Source: JAJDZL01 sp965220665
GTDB taxonomy: Bacteria; Pseudomonadota; Gammaproteobacteria; Arenicellales; JAJDZL01
Assembly: GCA_965220665.1 (NCBI GenBank)
Contig: CBDCQQ010000005.1
Location: 434,001-498,000, forward strand
Length of the DNA: 64,000 bases
Direction of reading: 5' to 3'
Positions within the stretch are counted from its first letter, which is position 1. Each line of letters starts with the position of its first letter. Below are positions 46,737-56,748 of this stretch, piece by piece. The translations under genes and the position numbers were made by a program. The notes beneath the pieces were generated by a model. That model was not told the DNA's origin. It did no database searches and saw only the letters and a program-made list of their open reading frames with translations.

Positions 46737-48011
46737 CTATGGAACCTGTTCCGAGATCACAATCTCAACAACTGCATTATCAACGCCTGGTCGAACGGGT
46801 TCAGATTGGCCAAAAAAATCACCACTCTGCGACTGTGCAGTTCCTGAGCGTGAAACCCTGGCAATGACGAGGATCTGTTCAAATGACGAAATATTGAGAT
46901 TGGGAAGCATTGCCAGGGAGTCGTCCAGATCCAGAGAAATGGGCAGATCCTTGACCTGCTTTCTGACTGCAGCAAGTGGCGCTGGCGGGCCATTGTAAGC
47001 ACGTGCAATGATAAATACAGTGTCATCGGGATCAATCCGACTCAAAATGGAAGACTCAATGCTTACCTGAACCTTGACTACGGGGCCTACATCCTGGTCG
47101 ATCTGGCTTGAAGCTGACGTGCCAACCCTCTCAAGTTCTGCAGTTCCAACCTCAATCAACTGACGAAGCTGATTGAGCATTTCCTCGTTGTTGGTGGTTT
47201 GCTCTGCTCGCTGCCAGTATTCCATCGCAACCTCCACTTCACCACGCTCACCAGCAGCAAGTCCTGCCAACCATAATCCGCCGGTATTGTCTGGTTCAAT
47301 TTCAAGTGCAGCCAAAATCAGTGCTTCAGGCTGACCCTGCAAGACGCCATCGTTAGCCATCGCTCGAGCATCCGCTTCACGCACCAGAAATTCAGCGCTG
47401 TCACCCTGCAACTCACGCACTTTCTTGTACGCACCAGCGGCTTCAGCATATCGCTGCTGCGCAACAAACAACTGTCCCAGAGTGCTCCATCCGAGTGCAT
47501 CATCAATGTTGGTTGCCAAATGTGTCATCAGACGCTGTGTAAGCTGCTCTAAGTCCTGTGCGTCAACACCAGTCACATCTTCACCTTCCTGTTCGGACTC
47601 TTGAACTGCCACCATGCTAGTTGCTGGTTTGATGGAAACTCCAGAAGGTTCGCCCACAATAAAATAGAGAACTCCCGCCCCGAGTGGAACAAATACTGAG
47701 ACAGCGACCGCCACCCATTTTGTAGCTCCCGTGCTGCTGTTAGCAACCGTCTCAGCGGAGTCTGCCAGGTTGTGTACATCCCGGTAAAGCTCAGTTTCAA
47801 TTTCCTCACGGATTTGAGCTGCATCCTCAGGATCTACTTCACCGGTGCTTTCGCGCTGTTCCAATTCAGCCAGTCGCTGCTTGGCAACTTCTATGTTTTT
47901 CTGGCGCCGGTCAGAACTCTCCCTTCTGCTTCCACGCAGAATGACGGGCACAGTTAGCCATACGGCCAAGACCGCCAGCAACAAGGCAAGCAAATAAAAA
48001 ATGACAGACAT
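46737..48011 (-). CDS. ccmI: cytochrome c biogenesis protein CcmI
   Basis: 424 residues: an N-terminal membrane segment (FYLLALLLAVLAVWLTVPVIL), a leucine-zipper-like cytoplasmic loop, a second membrane helix (VAVAVSVFVPLGAGVLYFIV) and TPR repeats (WSTLGQLFVAQQRYAEAAGAY) that hold apocytochrome c. A C-terminal domain follows. Last gene of the ccm operon, 18 bp after ccmH. Confidence 0.9.
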   Translation of the reverse strand: MSVIFYLLALLLAVLAVWLTVPVILRGSRRESSDRRQKNIEVAKQRLAELEQRESTGEVDPEDAAQIREEIETELYRDVHNLADSAETVANSSTGATKWVAVAVSVFVPLGAGVLYFIVGEPSGVSIKPATSMVAVQESEQEGEDVTGVDAQDLEQLTQRLMTHLATNIDDALGWSTLGQLFVAQQRYAEAAGAYKKVRELQGDSAEFLVREADARAMANDGVLQGQPEALILAALEIEPDNTGGLWLAGLAAGERGEVEVAMEYWQRAEQTTNNEEMLNQLRQLIEVGTAELERVGTSASSQIDQDVGPVVKVQVSIESSILSRIDPDDTVFIIARAYNGPPAPLAAVRKQVKDLPISLDLDDSLAMLPNLNISSFEQILVIARVSRSGTAQSQSGDFFGQSEPVRPGVDNAVVEIVISEQVP

Positions 48012-48029
48012 TGAATCTGAGATGCGCGG

Positions 48030-48512
48030 CTAATCGTCCAGCAACTGTCGCACCTTCTGACGCGAGGCGGCGTCCAGTTTAACCTCCGTATTACGGCGAG
48101 TCCGTCGCCAGTACAGAACAACAGTCAACACGGCCAACAGCAGAAAAACGAGTGGTCCAAACCACAGCAGATAGGTTGATGTCCTAAGTGGCGGGCGATA
48201 CATGATAAATTCACCGTAGCGTGCCACCATGTAATCAATAATCTCATTGCTTGAGTCTCCGCTTCGGACCATTTGATAGGTACGTTCACGAAGATCCTGA
48301 GCCAGTGCGGCATTCGAGTCAGCCAGATTCTGGTTCTGACACACCAAGCAACGCAATTCGTCAATGAGTTCGTGGTATCGCTGTTCTTGCTGAGCGCTCT
48401 CAAACTCCAGTACTTCTGTGGCCGCGTTTGCAGATAGCGAACATACCAGCGACATCAGCACACAGAACAGATGTTGAAATTTTTTCAGGATTGTTGTTTG
48501 CTTGCGTTCCAT
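48030..48512 (-). CDS. ccmH: cytochrome c biogenesis protein CcmH
   Basis: 160 residues with signal peptide and the redox motif LRCLVCQNQNLADSNA, followed by one membrane helix (LLWFGPLVFLLLAVLTVVLYW). It reduces apocytochrome heme-binding cysteines together with CcmG. The start overlaps ccmG by 28 bp. Confidence 0.93.
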   Translation of the reverse strand: MERKQTTILKKFQHLFCVLMSLVCSLSANAATEVLEFESAQQEQRYHELIDELRCLVCQNQNLADSNAALAQDLRERTYQMVRSGDSSNEIIDYMVARYGEFIMYRPPLRTSTYLLWFGPLVFLLLAVLTVVLYWRRTRRNTEVKLDAASRQKVRQLLDD

Positions 48513-49036
48513 AGTGACAAAATCTTACGCTCGGCAACTTCAGGTGTAATCGGTCCGATGTGCTTGTAGCGAATCACGCCTTGCGCATCAACAACAAAAG
48601 TTTCCGGTACACCATACACACCCCAATCAATGGCAGCTGCCCCGTCCTGATCGACCACCGTTACAAAGTAAGGATTACCCCAATCTCGCAGCCAGCGACG
48701 TGCATCTTCCGCCTTATCCTTGTAGTTCAGCCCGGCAATTGGCACGCCCCTTTCTGACAAGTCGACTAGGATTGCATGCTCGTCACGGCAGGCAATGCAC
48801 CAACTAGCCCAAACATTCAGAACATAAAATCCGCCAGCCAATTGATCGGTGCTCAATTTGAGATCTCCTTGGCCGAGAACAGGTAACGTGAATGCAGGAG
48901 CCACTTTCCCGATCAACGGCGACGGTACAACCGTTGAATCCAGCCTCAGTCCCGCGGCAAAAAACCCGGCAACTGCGATAAAAACGATAAAAGGAATCAG
49001 GAATTTTGGCCGCGCAAACAGCCCCCTTTCACTCAT
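48485..49036 (-). CDS. ccmG: thiol:disulfide oxidoreductase CcmG/DsbE
   Basis: 183 residues: N-terminal membrane anchor, thioredoxin fold with active site WASWCIACRDEHAIL and a cis-proline region (YGVPETFVVD). Keeps apocytochrome c cysteines reduced in the periplasm. Overlaps ccmF by 4 bp. Confidence 0.94.
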   Translation of the reverse strand: MSERGLFARPKFLIPFIVFIAVAGFFAAGLRLDSTVVPSPLIGKVAPAFTLPVLGQGDLKLSTDQLAGGFYVLNVWASWCIACRDEHAILVDLSERGVPIAGLNYKDKAEDARRWLRDWGNPYFVTVVDQDGAAAIDWGVYGVPETFVVDAQGVIRYKHIGPITPEVAERKILSLWNASKQQS

Positions 49037-51015
49037 CTCGAATCTGTCGCCAAGTTAGCTGAGGCAATGCGCCCTCGAACTTGACTAGTACTTCTCAGTC
49101 TTTTGTCAGTTGCGGCTAAAAATCCACCGATTGCCATGAAAATCGCACCCATCCAAATCCAGCGTACAAATGGTTTTACATGAATCCTAACACTCCATGC
49201 ACCTGTATCATCCAGCCGTTCACCCAGTGAAACATACAAGTCGCGAAACAGACCGGGTTGAATGCCAGCTTCTGTCATGGGGTCATCCTGAATGGGATAA
49301 AAGCGCTTTTCCGGAAATATAGTTGCAACCTGGCGGTCACCGCGATGAGCATTAACAGTTCCCATGTATGAGATGTAATTTTGCACAGACTGCTGTCGTA
49401 CACCTTCAAATTGAAAGGTAAATCCACCCAATTCGTACGAGTCGCCCGGCACCATCTTCAGGTCCTTTTCCTGCTCGTACAGACTGACCATGGTAACTCC
49501 TACGACAAACACAGCAATTCCCATATGAGCGATACTCATGCCCCATATCCCCCTCGGTTGATTCAACAGAGCAGTGAGTTTATCCCGTCTGTGTTTCACC
49601 CGATCATACATGCCGTAAAGTGTAGATGAAGCTGTCCATAATGCCAGTGTCAGCCCTACCGCAGCTAACCATTCGTAAGAGTTGCCGAGCAAAATTGGTA
49701 AGGTACAGCCCAGTAGTACACTGACCGCGAGCAGTGGCCAGAGTTTACCCATCAATCGGCCGAACTGATCTCGCTTCCATCGAGACATTGCACCAATACC
49801 AACGAGTGCGGCAACCGGTAAAGTGAGCGGAATGAATACCGAGTTAAAGTAAGGCGGACCAACTGAAACTTTACCCAATCCGAGTGCATCAAGAAACAAA
49901 GGATAAAGCGTACCTAGCAAGATCGTAGCTGCTGCAGTTACCATAAAGACGTTATTGAGCAGCAAGCCCACTTCTCTTGATACCAGCGAGTAGCTGCCGC
50001 TTGATCGTATGCTCGGTGCTCTAACACCATAAATCGCGAGCGAAGATCCGATCACCAGGCAGATCAGCACAAGCAGGAAAACGCCACGAGATGGATCCGT
50101 CGCGAAAGTGTGAACAGAAGTTAACACCCCGGAACGGACCAAAAAAGCCCCGATCAGACTGAGCGAAAATGTCAGCATCGCCAGCAACACGGTCCAGGAT
50201 TTGAAAAGTCCGCGCTTTTCAGTTGCTGACAGGGAGTGAATCAATGCAGTACCGACCAACCATGGCATGAAAGAGGCATTCTCAACCGGGTCCCAGAACC
50301 ACCAGCCGCCCCAGCCGAGTTCGTAATAAGCCCACCAGCTTCCCAAAGCGATACCAAGGGTCAGTGAAACCCAGGCAAGATTGGTCCAGGGTTTAGACCA
50401 GCGCGCCCAAGCAGCATCCAGTCGTCCACTGATTAATGCCGCCACTGCAAATGAGAAAGCGACGGAAAATCCAACATACCCCATGTAGAGCATTGGTGGA
50501 TGAAAAACCAGCCCAGGATCCTGCAACAGCGGGTTTAGATCACGACCTTCGACTGCAGCCGGGATGACTCGTTCGAAAGGGTTCGACGTCAGGATCAAAA
50601 ACAACAGAAACCCGATACTGACTGCGCCAAGTACCGCCAGCACTCTGGCCAGAAAATCATCAGGCACCTCGCGGCTAAACCAGGTTAAAGCCGCTGTCCA
50701 ACCTGCCAGCATCAAAACCCATAACAGTAGTGATCCTTCATGGGCACCCCATACCGCTGAAATACGGTACATAAGAGGCAAGGCCGTGTTTGAATTCTGC
50801 ACCACGTAATAAACTGAAAAGTCATAGGAGACAAATGCATAGGCAAGGCATAGGATCGAAATGAACAGAAACAGGAACTGACCTCGAGCAGCATACTTTG
50901 TTGCTGCAAACATCGAATGTGAACGCAGCAGCTTACCAGAGATTGGTAGTGCGGTCTGCACAACTGCCAGACAAAGTGCCAATATCAGACTGAATTGACC
51001 AAGTTCCGGGATCAT
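49033..51015 (-). CDS. ccmF: heme lyase CcmF
   Basis: 660 residues, about 15 membrane helices, with the tryptophan-rich heme-handling motif WGGWWFWDPVENASFMPW and flanking histidines. Attaches heme to apocytochrome c with CcmH and CcmI. Central gene of the cluster; starts 21 bp after ccmE. Confidence 0.95.
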   Translation of the reverse strand: MIPELGQFSLILALCLAVVQTALPISGKLLRSHSMFAATKYAARGQFLFLFISILCLAYAFVSYDFSVYYVVQNSNTALPLMYRISAVWGAHEGSLLLWVLMLAGWTAALTWFSREVPDDFLARVLAVLGAVSIGFLLFLILTSNPFERVIPAAVEGRDLNPLLQDPGLVFHPPMLYMGYVGFSVAFSFAVAALISGRLDAAWARWSKPWTNLAWVSLTLGIALGSWWAYYELGWGGWWFWDPVENASFMPWLVGTALIHSLSATEKRGLFKSWTVLLAMLTFSLSLIGAFLVRSGVLTSVHTFATDPSRGVFLLVLICLVIGSSLAIYGVRAPSIRSSGSYSLVSREVGLLLNNVFMVTAAATILLGTLYPLFLDALGLGKVSVGPPYFNSVFIPLTLPVAALVGIGAMSRWKRDQFGRLMGKLWPLLAVSVLLGCTLPILLGNSYEWLAAVGLTLALWTASSTLYGMYDRVKHRRDKLTALLNQPRGIWGMSIAHMGIAVFVVGVTMVSLYEQEKDLKMVPGDSYELGGFTFQFEGVRQQSVQNYISYMGTVNAHRGDRQVATIFPEKRFYPIQDDPMTEAGIQPGLFRDLYVSLGERLDDTGAWSVRIHVKPFVRWIWMGAIFMAIGGFLAATDKRLRSTSQVRGRIASANLATDSR

Positions 51016-51036
51016 TGCCTTATTACCGAATACCCA

Positions 51037-51477
51037 TTATTCGTACTGCATCGTCTTTGCCGCTTTCAGCGCGTCCGCAACTTCAGGCGGCATGTAATTT
51101 TCGTCGTGCTTAGCCAGCACTTCGGTGGCCTCGAACACTCCATTGGTATTCAGCTTACCTTTTGCAACAATACCCTGGCCATCTCGGAACAGGTCTGGAA
51201 GAATACCGGAAAATTGAACCGGAACGGTATGAACGGTATCGGTAACATCAAACCTGACTGTCAGGTCGTTATCAGGCCTGACGACACTGCCTTCTACAAC
51301 CAAACCTCCGATTCGAAATGCCTTCCCAGCTGGCGCCTCTCCTGCCTGTACTTCGCTAGGGCTTACAAAATACAGCAGATTACTCTGAAACGCAGTCAGT
51401 GCCAGAGCTAACGAAATAGCCGTACCCGTGACGATTAAAGCGGCCATTGCCAAGCGTCGTGCTCGTCTTGGTGTCAT
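51037..51477 (-). CDS. ccmE: heme chaperone CcmE
   Basis: 146 residues, one N-terminal membrane anchor and an OB-fold domain. The histidine in LAKHDENYMPPEV binds heme covalently. First gene of the cluster here; ccmA, B, C and D, which normally precede it, are not upstream, so they must be elsewhere. The MauG-like di-heme protein in this window would be a client. Confidence 0.93.
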   Translation of the reverse strand: MTPRRARRLAMAALIVTGTAISLALALTAFQSNLLYFVSPSEVQAGEAPAGKAFRIGGLVVEGSVVRPDNDLTVRFDVTDTVHTVPVQFSGILPDLFRDGQGIVAKGKLNTNGVFEATEVLAKHDENYMPPEVADALKAAKTMQYE

Positions 51478-51710
51478 AAGTATTCTAAATATCCTAGCTT
51501 TGACTGCAAAGTGAATTAGGTAATTTTACGATGAAATTAGATTTCAGCAGAAGACACTGACATCATTGTATCGAGCAATAAAATAGGAACTCGCAAATTT
51601 TATGGAATCGAACACTTGACTGAACAAATGATTTTTCTTCCCAACATCCGACCTGCGAGTCACCCGGCACATTGATTCGGTTCGGTGCATAAGCCACAAA
51701 AAGTAAGGTG

Positions 51711-52598
51711 ATGAAAAATGAGTTGACTCGGGCGATGCTGATGATGCTGTTTGCGATGCTCATTCTCCCTGGCATGGATGCGATCGCAAAGTCGCTTTCG
51801 AATTCTGTATCAGCAGGACAGGTGTCTTTCGCACGATTCTTCTTTCAATCCATCATTATGCTACCGCTTCTTTACTGGACGCGGGGGAAATGGCTGACTT
51901 CAAATTTGAATTTTCACGTCCTGAGAGGAGCGTTGATCGCATTCGCAACGCTGTTCTTTTTTCGCGGTTTAGCATTTCTGCCAATTACGGACGCGATATC
52001 GATTTTCTTCATTGAACCGATGCTCGTTACTCTACTTTCGGTTGTGATTCTTGGCGAATCTGTCGGCTGGCGAAGGCTGGTAGCAATAGCAGTTGGGTTT
52101 GTTGGTGCGCTCATTGTTATTCGGCCTTCATTTACCAGTGTGGGCTGGCCGGTACTGTTTCCGGTCGCAGCCGCGTTGTGTTTTTCCTTCTACATTCTAT
52201 TGACTCGCTCGCTGTCAGCTGCTGAAAGCCCTGTCCGAATGCAGTTTCTCGCAGGTCTATCTGGAATGGTAGTTACGTCAATTGCGCTGACCGTCGGTAC
52301 GGCCAGCGGCATTGATGCCTTAACCGTGAGTTGGATCTCCTTAGACCAGTTGTTTTGGCTCGGATTGCTTGGGCTTTTGGGTACAGTGGGTCACCTGATA
52401 GTAGTTTATGCCTATCGTATCGCCCCGGTCAGCATACTGGCACCTTTTCAGTATGTCGAAATAATCAGCGCAACGATACTGGGGTGGATGTTTTTCCACG
52501 ATTTTCCCGACACGTCAACTTGGATTGGAATTCTGTTGATCGTTGGCTCTGGACTTTTCATCTTTTACCGCGAACATCATTTCGAGATCAGACGCTAG
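51711..52598 (+). CDS. EamA/DMT-family permease
   Basis: About 295 residues, ten predicted helices in two EamA halves (FVGALIVIRPSFTSVGW in the first, LLGTVGHLIVVYAYRIAP in the second). Exports or imports small metabolites; substrate unknown. Start taken at ATG 51711; GTG 51708 is also possible. Divergent from ccmE. Confidence 0.85.
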   Translation: MKNELTRAMLMMLFAMLILPGMDAIAKSLSNSVSAGQVSFARFFFQSIIMLPLLYWTRGKWLTSNLNFHVLRGALIAFATLFFFRGLAFLPITDAISIFFIEPMLVTLLSVVILGESVGWRRLVAIAVGFVGALIVIRPSFTSVGWPVLFPVAAALCFSFYILLTRSLSAAESPVRMQFLAGLSGMVVTSIALTVGTASGIDALTVSWISLDQLFWLGLLGLLGTVGHLIVVYAYRIAPVSILAPFQYVEIISATILGWMFFHDFPDTSTWIGILLIVGSGLFIFYREHHFEIRR

Positions 52599-52775
52599 GT
52601 ACGCGCTGATCGAAACTGCACCATGTCTTACGACAATTGACGTTTGGTTAGGCCGCAACCATCCCTAAACGAAAGCGTGAATGCACTACCGATGGAGAGG
52701 TGTCGCTCAGAGCGGAATAACTTCCAATGAAAGTCAGATTTATGGCAGTAATTTACGTTGCTTCAGTTTCAGTAC

Positions 52776-54641
52776 TTAGGCCTGATAAAAGAAATGAACC
52801 ATCGCAATGACGACCACCAGAAATAGCACCGTCATCGCCAATCCTGCCCGCATGAAATCCGCGACCCGATAACCGCCAGGCACTTGAATCAATGCGTTGA
52901 CCTGATGCGTCGGAATCAGGAAAGAATTGGATGTGGCCAGTGCAACTGTCAGAGCGAATACAGACGGGTTGGAACCTATTTCGAATGCAACATTAATGGC
53001 AATCGGAACAAGCAGTACGGTTGCACCAACATTTGACATGACCAGCGTGAAAACGGTTGCCAATATGCCAAACGCGAAAAGAAACACAACGCTTGGCACA
53101 CCATCCAATAAACCAACAAACTGCTGGGCAATCCACGTGGCTGTACCAGTTTTTTCCACCGCGATGCCCAGAGGGATCAAACTTGCCAGTAAGAAAACAC
53201 TTTGCCAGCCAATCGCCCGATACGCTTCCTCGATTGAAATAACGCGCGAAACGATCATCAGCAACGCTCCTGTCAGCAAAGCCGCAGAAAGACGCAAATC
53301 CGTAAATAGCACCAGACATAAGGTAAACCCAAATATACCCAGCGCAAAATATATCTTTTCCGGCCGTTCATTTTCCTTTGGAAAATCGGTCGCCGCAACC
53401 AGTTGCAAAGAGTCAATAAAGTGTTGCAGGTCCCGCCACAAGCTATGGACCACCATTGTGTCCCCAGCCTGGATTGGAAGGTCAATGAGTTCGTCTCGAA
53501 TGGGCTTATCGTCCCGATAGAGCGACAACAGTGTAACGTGGTAATTTCTACGGCATCCAAGGTCGTTCACCGACTTTCCAATTGCAGCCGAGTAAGGCGG
53601 CACAACAACTTCGGCAATTCCTGAAGCTGTAGGATTGAATGCTTCCTGAAAAACCCGAATTTCGTCCCTTAACTTCAGGTTCATACGTTCTGCGATCTTG
53701 ACGATCCGCTCGTACCGCCCCATTACGGCGATATCGCTGTTTGCAACAATTTCTGTACTGCGGTCAGGTTCTACGATTACCTTGCCTTCCGTTCTGATTG
53801 CTATTATTCGCTCTTCATATCCCCCTTCATCTTCCAACTCTCCAATTGTCTTACCTACAATAGTGGTTTTGTTCGTTACGGTCAGTTCGAAAACCTGACC
53901 TGAAATACCATAGACGTCTAGAATATAGGACGTGACTGCTCCTGTCCCCAATGCCTTTGAAGTGCCCTTTGGCAGCAATTTTTTCCCGAATAGGAAAAAA
54001 TAGATGACACCGAGTGTAAGAAGTGCAATTCCTATCGGCGTTACAGAAAATAAGGAAAAAGTGTCAAGTTCCCGAACGTGCGCAGGTAAGCTCACATTTG
54101 AGTTTTCGATCAAATCATTGAGCAGAATAAGAGGACTTGATCCGACCATCGTTAGCGTACCACCAAGAATCGCACAATAGCCCATCGGCATCAACAGGCC
54201 GGACGGTGTCACACCGCTACGCTTACAAATCCGATCGATCACAGGCAGAAACAGTGCTGCTGCTCCGATGTTCTGCATAAACCCGGAAATGGAACCGACA
54301 GCTGTTGAAACCAACACCATAATGCGTCGCTCTGTGTTCCCGGCAAAGTGCAAAATTTTTGCGGCCAGACGGTTCATAATTCCTGTCCGATCAAGTCCAG
54401 CGCCGAGAATCATCACCGCCATTATTGAGATTACGGCATTGCTGGAAAATCCGTCAAACAAATCAATTGCAGGAACCAGCCCATCGTATCCTGGAAGTAA
54501 ACTGGTAAGCCCGATCAGCACCATAATCAGCACTGCAACAACATCCACGCGCAAGACTTCCGACACAAACAGCAATATGGTCAGGATCAAAATCCCGATG
54601 ACCGCAATCATTTCGACTGTCAGAGAAAGGGGTTCAGTCAT
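52776..54641 (-). CDS. SLC13/DASS-type carrier with RCK-C domains
   Basis: 621 residues. Two blocks of membrane helices (NIGAAALFLPVIDRI; SNVGATVLLVPIAINVAFEI, with the family SNxGA/T pattern) flank a cytoplasmic insert with two TrkA-C/RCK-C domains (GKTIGELEDEGGYEERIIAI; GKSVNDLGCRRNYHVTLLSL). Such carriers move sulfate, dicarboxylates or other anions with sodium or protons; the insert may sense a ligand. Substrate is unknown. Confidence 0.85.
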   Translation of the reverse strand: MTEPLSLTVEMIAVIGILILTILLFVSEVLRVDVVAVLIMVLIGLTSLLPGYDGLVPAIDLFDGFSSNAVISIMAVMILGAGLDRTGIMNRLAAKILHFAGNTERRIMVLVSTAVGSISGFMQNIGAAALFLPVIDRICKRSGVTPSGLLMPMGYCAILGGTLTMVGSSPLILLNDLIENSNVSLPAHVRELDTFSLFSVTPIGIALLTLGVIYFFLFGKKLLPKGTSKALGTGAVTSYILDVYGISGQVFELTVTNKTTIVGKTIGELEDEGGYEERIIAIRTEGKVIVEPDRSTEIVANSDIAVMGRYERIVKIAERMNLKLRDEIRVFQEAFNPTASGIAEVVVPPYSAAIGKSVNDLGCRRNYHVTLLSLYRDDKPIRDELIDLPIQAGDTMVVHSLWRDLQHFIDSLQLVAATDFPKENERPEKIYFALGIFGFTLCLVLFTDLRLSAALLTGALLMIVSRVISIEEAYRAIGWQSVFLLASLIPLGIAVEKTGTATWIAQQFVGLLDGVPSVVFLFAFGILATVFTLVMSNVGATVLLVPIAINVAFEIGSNPSVFALTVALATSNSFLIPTHQVNALIQVPGGYRVADFMRAGLAMTVLFLVVVIAMVHFFYQA

Positions 54642-55340
54642 CTGAATGATCGATCGCTAGAATACCAGGCAGAATCACTTCTCGACTTTCTCCGACATGA
54701 CAACTAGAATTTTGTCACGCTGGATGGAGGGTAGCGCAATTTGGTAATGATGCAGAGCGCCAAACTAAGAATTTGTTTAGCGCAACCACTTGCACAGATA
54801 AAAGAGAGGAAACTCACCGCTTCGGATGAGTAAGCCGTTGACGGTCGCAATCTAAGCCCAATCAACACTTTGGGCAATCACGAACTAAGAAGTTTCATAG
54901 ATTAAATTATTGAATAGGAGCGACACGAACCAAATTTACTTGGTACAAACAATGCAAGCCGGTCGCAGTCAAGAAATACCTTCTGTTGGAGTCGTCTTTC
55001 GCACTCAATCAAGCGTACGAAATGTCTACAAATAATCGTTATTCAATAGGATGGAGCAAAATATTGCGTCTACCAAAATTCAAGGTAACAGTTGAGCATT
55101 AGTTACCTGTTTTCATTCCCGTTCGACAACCGCAAATTCAGAGAAGAAAGAATTTTTACTGCTTATATTTTATTACATACCCTATCTGATATGCGTCATT
55201 AAATTCAACCAATTAGCCAAATAACATCGACGGTAACGCTGAATTCAGATCGTAACAATTACATCGTTAATTTCGGGGGTTCAAATTCGATTCTGATACA
55301 ATGCAACTGTCGATAAGGACCCCCATGTGAGGAGGTGACA
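54642..55340. other. 700-bp gene-free region
   Basis: AT-rich, with no open frame of note on either strand. The last part holds the strong ribosome site GAGGAGGT (55329-55336) of the next gene and a GGGGG/CCCCC complementarity (about 55274-55324) that may form a leader structure. Confidence 0.4.
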
Positions 55341-56192
55341 ATGAAAATTAAAGTTTCGTGCATCCAAAACTGTGCGGAGGACAATTTAAATCACAATCTT
55401 CAAGACACGTCCGATCTGGTGCGCAAAGCGCGTGAAGCCGGCGCCGAACTGATCTGTCTGGCTGAGTTCTTCTCCTTTTTGCATCTTGACGACAATGGCT
55501 TGAATGTAGCGCCCTATGAGGAGTCCGTCCACCCCACCCTTTCCAAATTCCAATCTCTCGCACAGGAGGTTGATGCCTGGATTTTATTGGGCTCGATTGC
55601 AGTATCGGATTCTGAGGGTAAAAAGCTCAATCGTTCGATCATGCTCAGCCCACAGGGTGAAATTACTGCACGCTACGACAAGATTCATCTCTTTGATGTC
55701 AATCTGCCAAACGGCGAGGTATATCGCGAATCTGCGATTTTCAATCCGGGTAATGAGGCGGTTATGGCACATTTACCCTGGGGTTCTGTTGGCCTTACGG
55801 TCTGCTATGATTTACGCTTCCCGCATCTTTACCGTGCGTTGGCCCATTCGGGAGCACAAATACTCACTGTACCGGCAGCATTTACACGAACTACGGGTCA
55901 GGCTCACTGGCATGTAATGTTGAGAAGCCGAGCAATTGAAACAGGCTGCTATGTTATTGCACCCTGTCAGTATGGTGATCACGGCAAAGCGAAAACCTAT
56001 GGTCATTCGCTCATCATCGACCCTTGGGGTCGCGTTTTGGCTGATGGCGGCGAATCTCGAGGCTATATAATTTCTGACGTTGACCTGTGCGAAGTTGAAA
56101 AAGCACGCCAGATGATTCCAGCACTGGAACACGACCGTCCGTATCGTGTACCAAACAAGGACGAGCCGGAGCTTTTTCGCCAGGCATCTTAA
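55341..56192 (+). CDS. nitrilase-superfamily amidase (NIT1/NIT2 type)
   Basis: 283 residues from ATG 55341, which has a near-perfect Shine-Dalgarno. The Glu-Lys-Cys triad is visible: LAEFFSF, RYDKIHLFDV and GLTVCYDLRFPHLYR. The closest-looking group is deaminated-glutathione amidase/omega-amidase, which hydrolyses small amides in metabolite repair. It stands alone between two gene-poor stretches. Confidence 0.85.
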   Translation: MKIKVSCIQNCAEDNLNHNLQDTSDLVRKAREAGAELICLAEFFSFLHLDDNGLNVAPYEESVHPTLSKFQSLAQEVDAWILLGSIAVSDSEGKKLNRSIMLSPQGEITARYDKIHLFDVNLPNGEVYRESAIFNPGNEAVMAHLPWGSVGLTVCYDLRFPHLYRALAHSGAQILTVPAAFTRTTGQAHWHVMLRSRAIETGCYVIAPCQYGDHGKAKTYGHSLIIDPWGRVLADGGESRGYIISDVDLCEVEKARQMIPALEHDRPYRVPNKDEPELFRQAS

Positions 56193-56230
56193 CAGCATTC
56201 AATTTTTATCTCTACACGAGACGAGTCAAC

Positions 56231-56347
56231 ATGAGTGAATCAGTTTTGGTTTCATTGATTATTCTGCCGATCCCCATCAGCATCCTTATCATGCTGGCAT
56301 TTCGCGGCAAAGGTCCATCCACAACCGACCAGAACAACGATCATTAG
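56231..56347 (+). CDS. 38-residue single-helix membrane protein
   Basis: ATG 56231 to TAG, 39 bp after the amidase. Sequence begins MSESVLVSLIILPIPISILI, one hydrophobic helix, then a polar tail RGKGPSTTDQNNDH. Composition is like a real small membrane protein, but the ribosome site is weak and no family is recognised. Confidence 0.4.
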   Translation: MSESVLVSLIILPIPISILIMLAFRGKGPSTTDQNNDH

Positions 56348-56559
56348 ACTGAAATTCACCCAACTAATCGAGCGATGTCATCGCTTGTCGTTCCTGTTTT
56401 CTATAATGTGAGCATATGAAAGTCGGTGTTTGTTAGTCAGGATACTGCATACACTTTTTTGAGGTTGTTGACTACTAGCAGCGAGAATGCCTTGGACCGA
56501 GTTGCGGTTGGTTCCAGACTTTTGAACATGTAAACTTGACCTTAACCGCAGCAAGTTAT

Positions 56560-56748
56560 TTAGTCATCAATATCTTCATTTAAGATAGAGATGTATTGGT
56601 CATAAGCATAAACACGGTTTCTTTTTTTGCTTGTGATTTCAGAAGCAATTCCAAGTTGTTCAAGAGCATACACTCCATTCGTAACTGCAGGGACCGAAAG
56701 ATGGGTTTGCTGAGCGATACTTTTTATTGTTGAAATTGGACGTAATTA
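56560..56748 (-). pseudogene. winged-helix tail of the Fic protein, cut off by an in-frame stop
   Basis: Continuing the Fic frame past the TAA at 56746-56748 gives about 60 more codons to TAA 56560-56562: LRPISTIKSIAQQTHLSVPA, then VTNGVYALEQLGI and KKRNRVYAYDQYISILNEDI. This is exactly the winged helix-turn-helix that ends normal Fic proteins of this class. So the Fic gene carries a premature ochre stop in its original frame. Confidence 0.75.

Noticed and set aside
55274..55324. tRNA-like GGTTCAAATTC sequence
   Set aside because: No acceptor or anticodon stem; it is only a G/C-run pairing in a leader.
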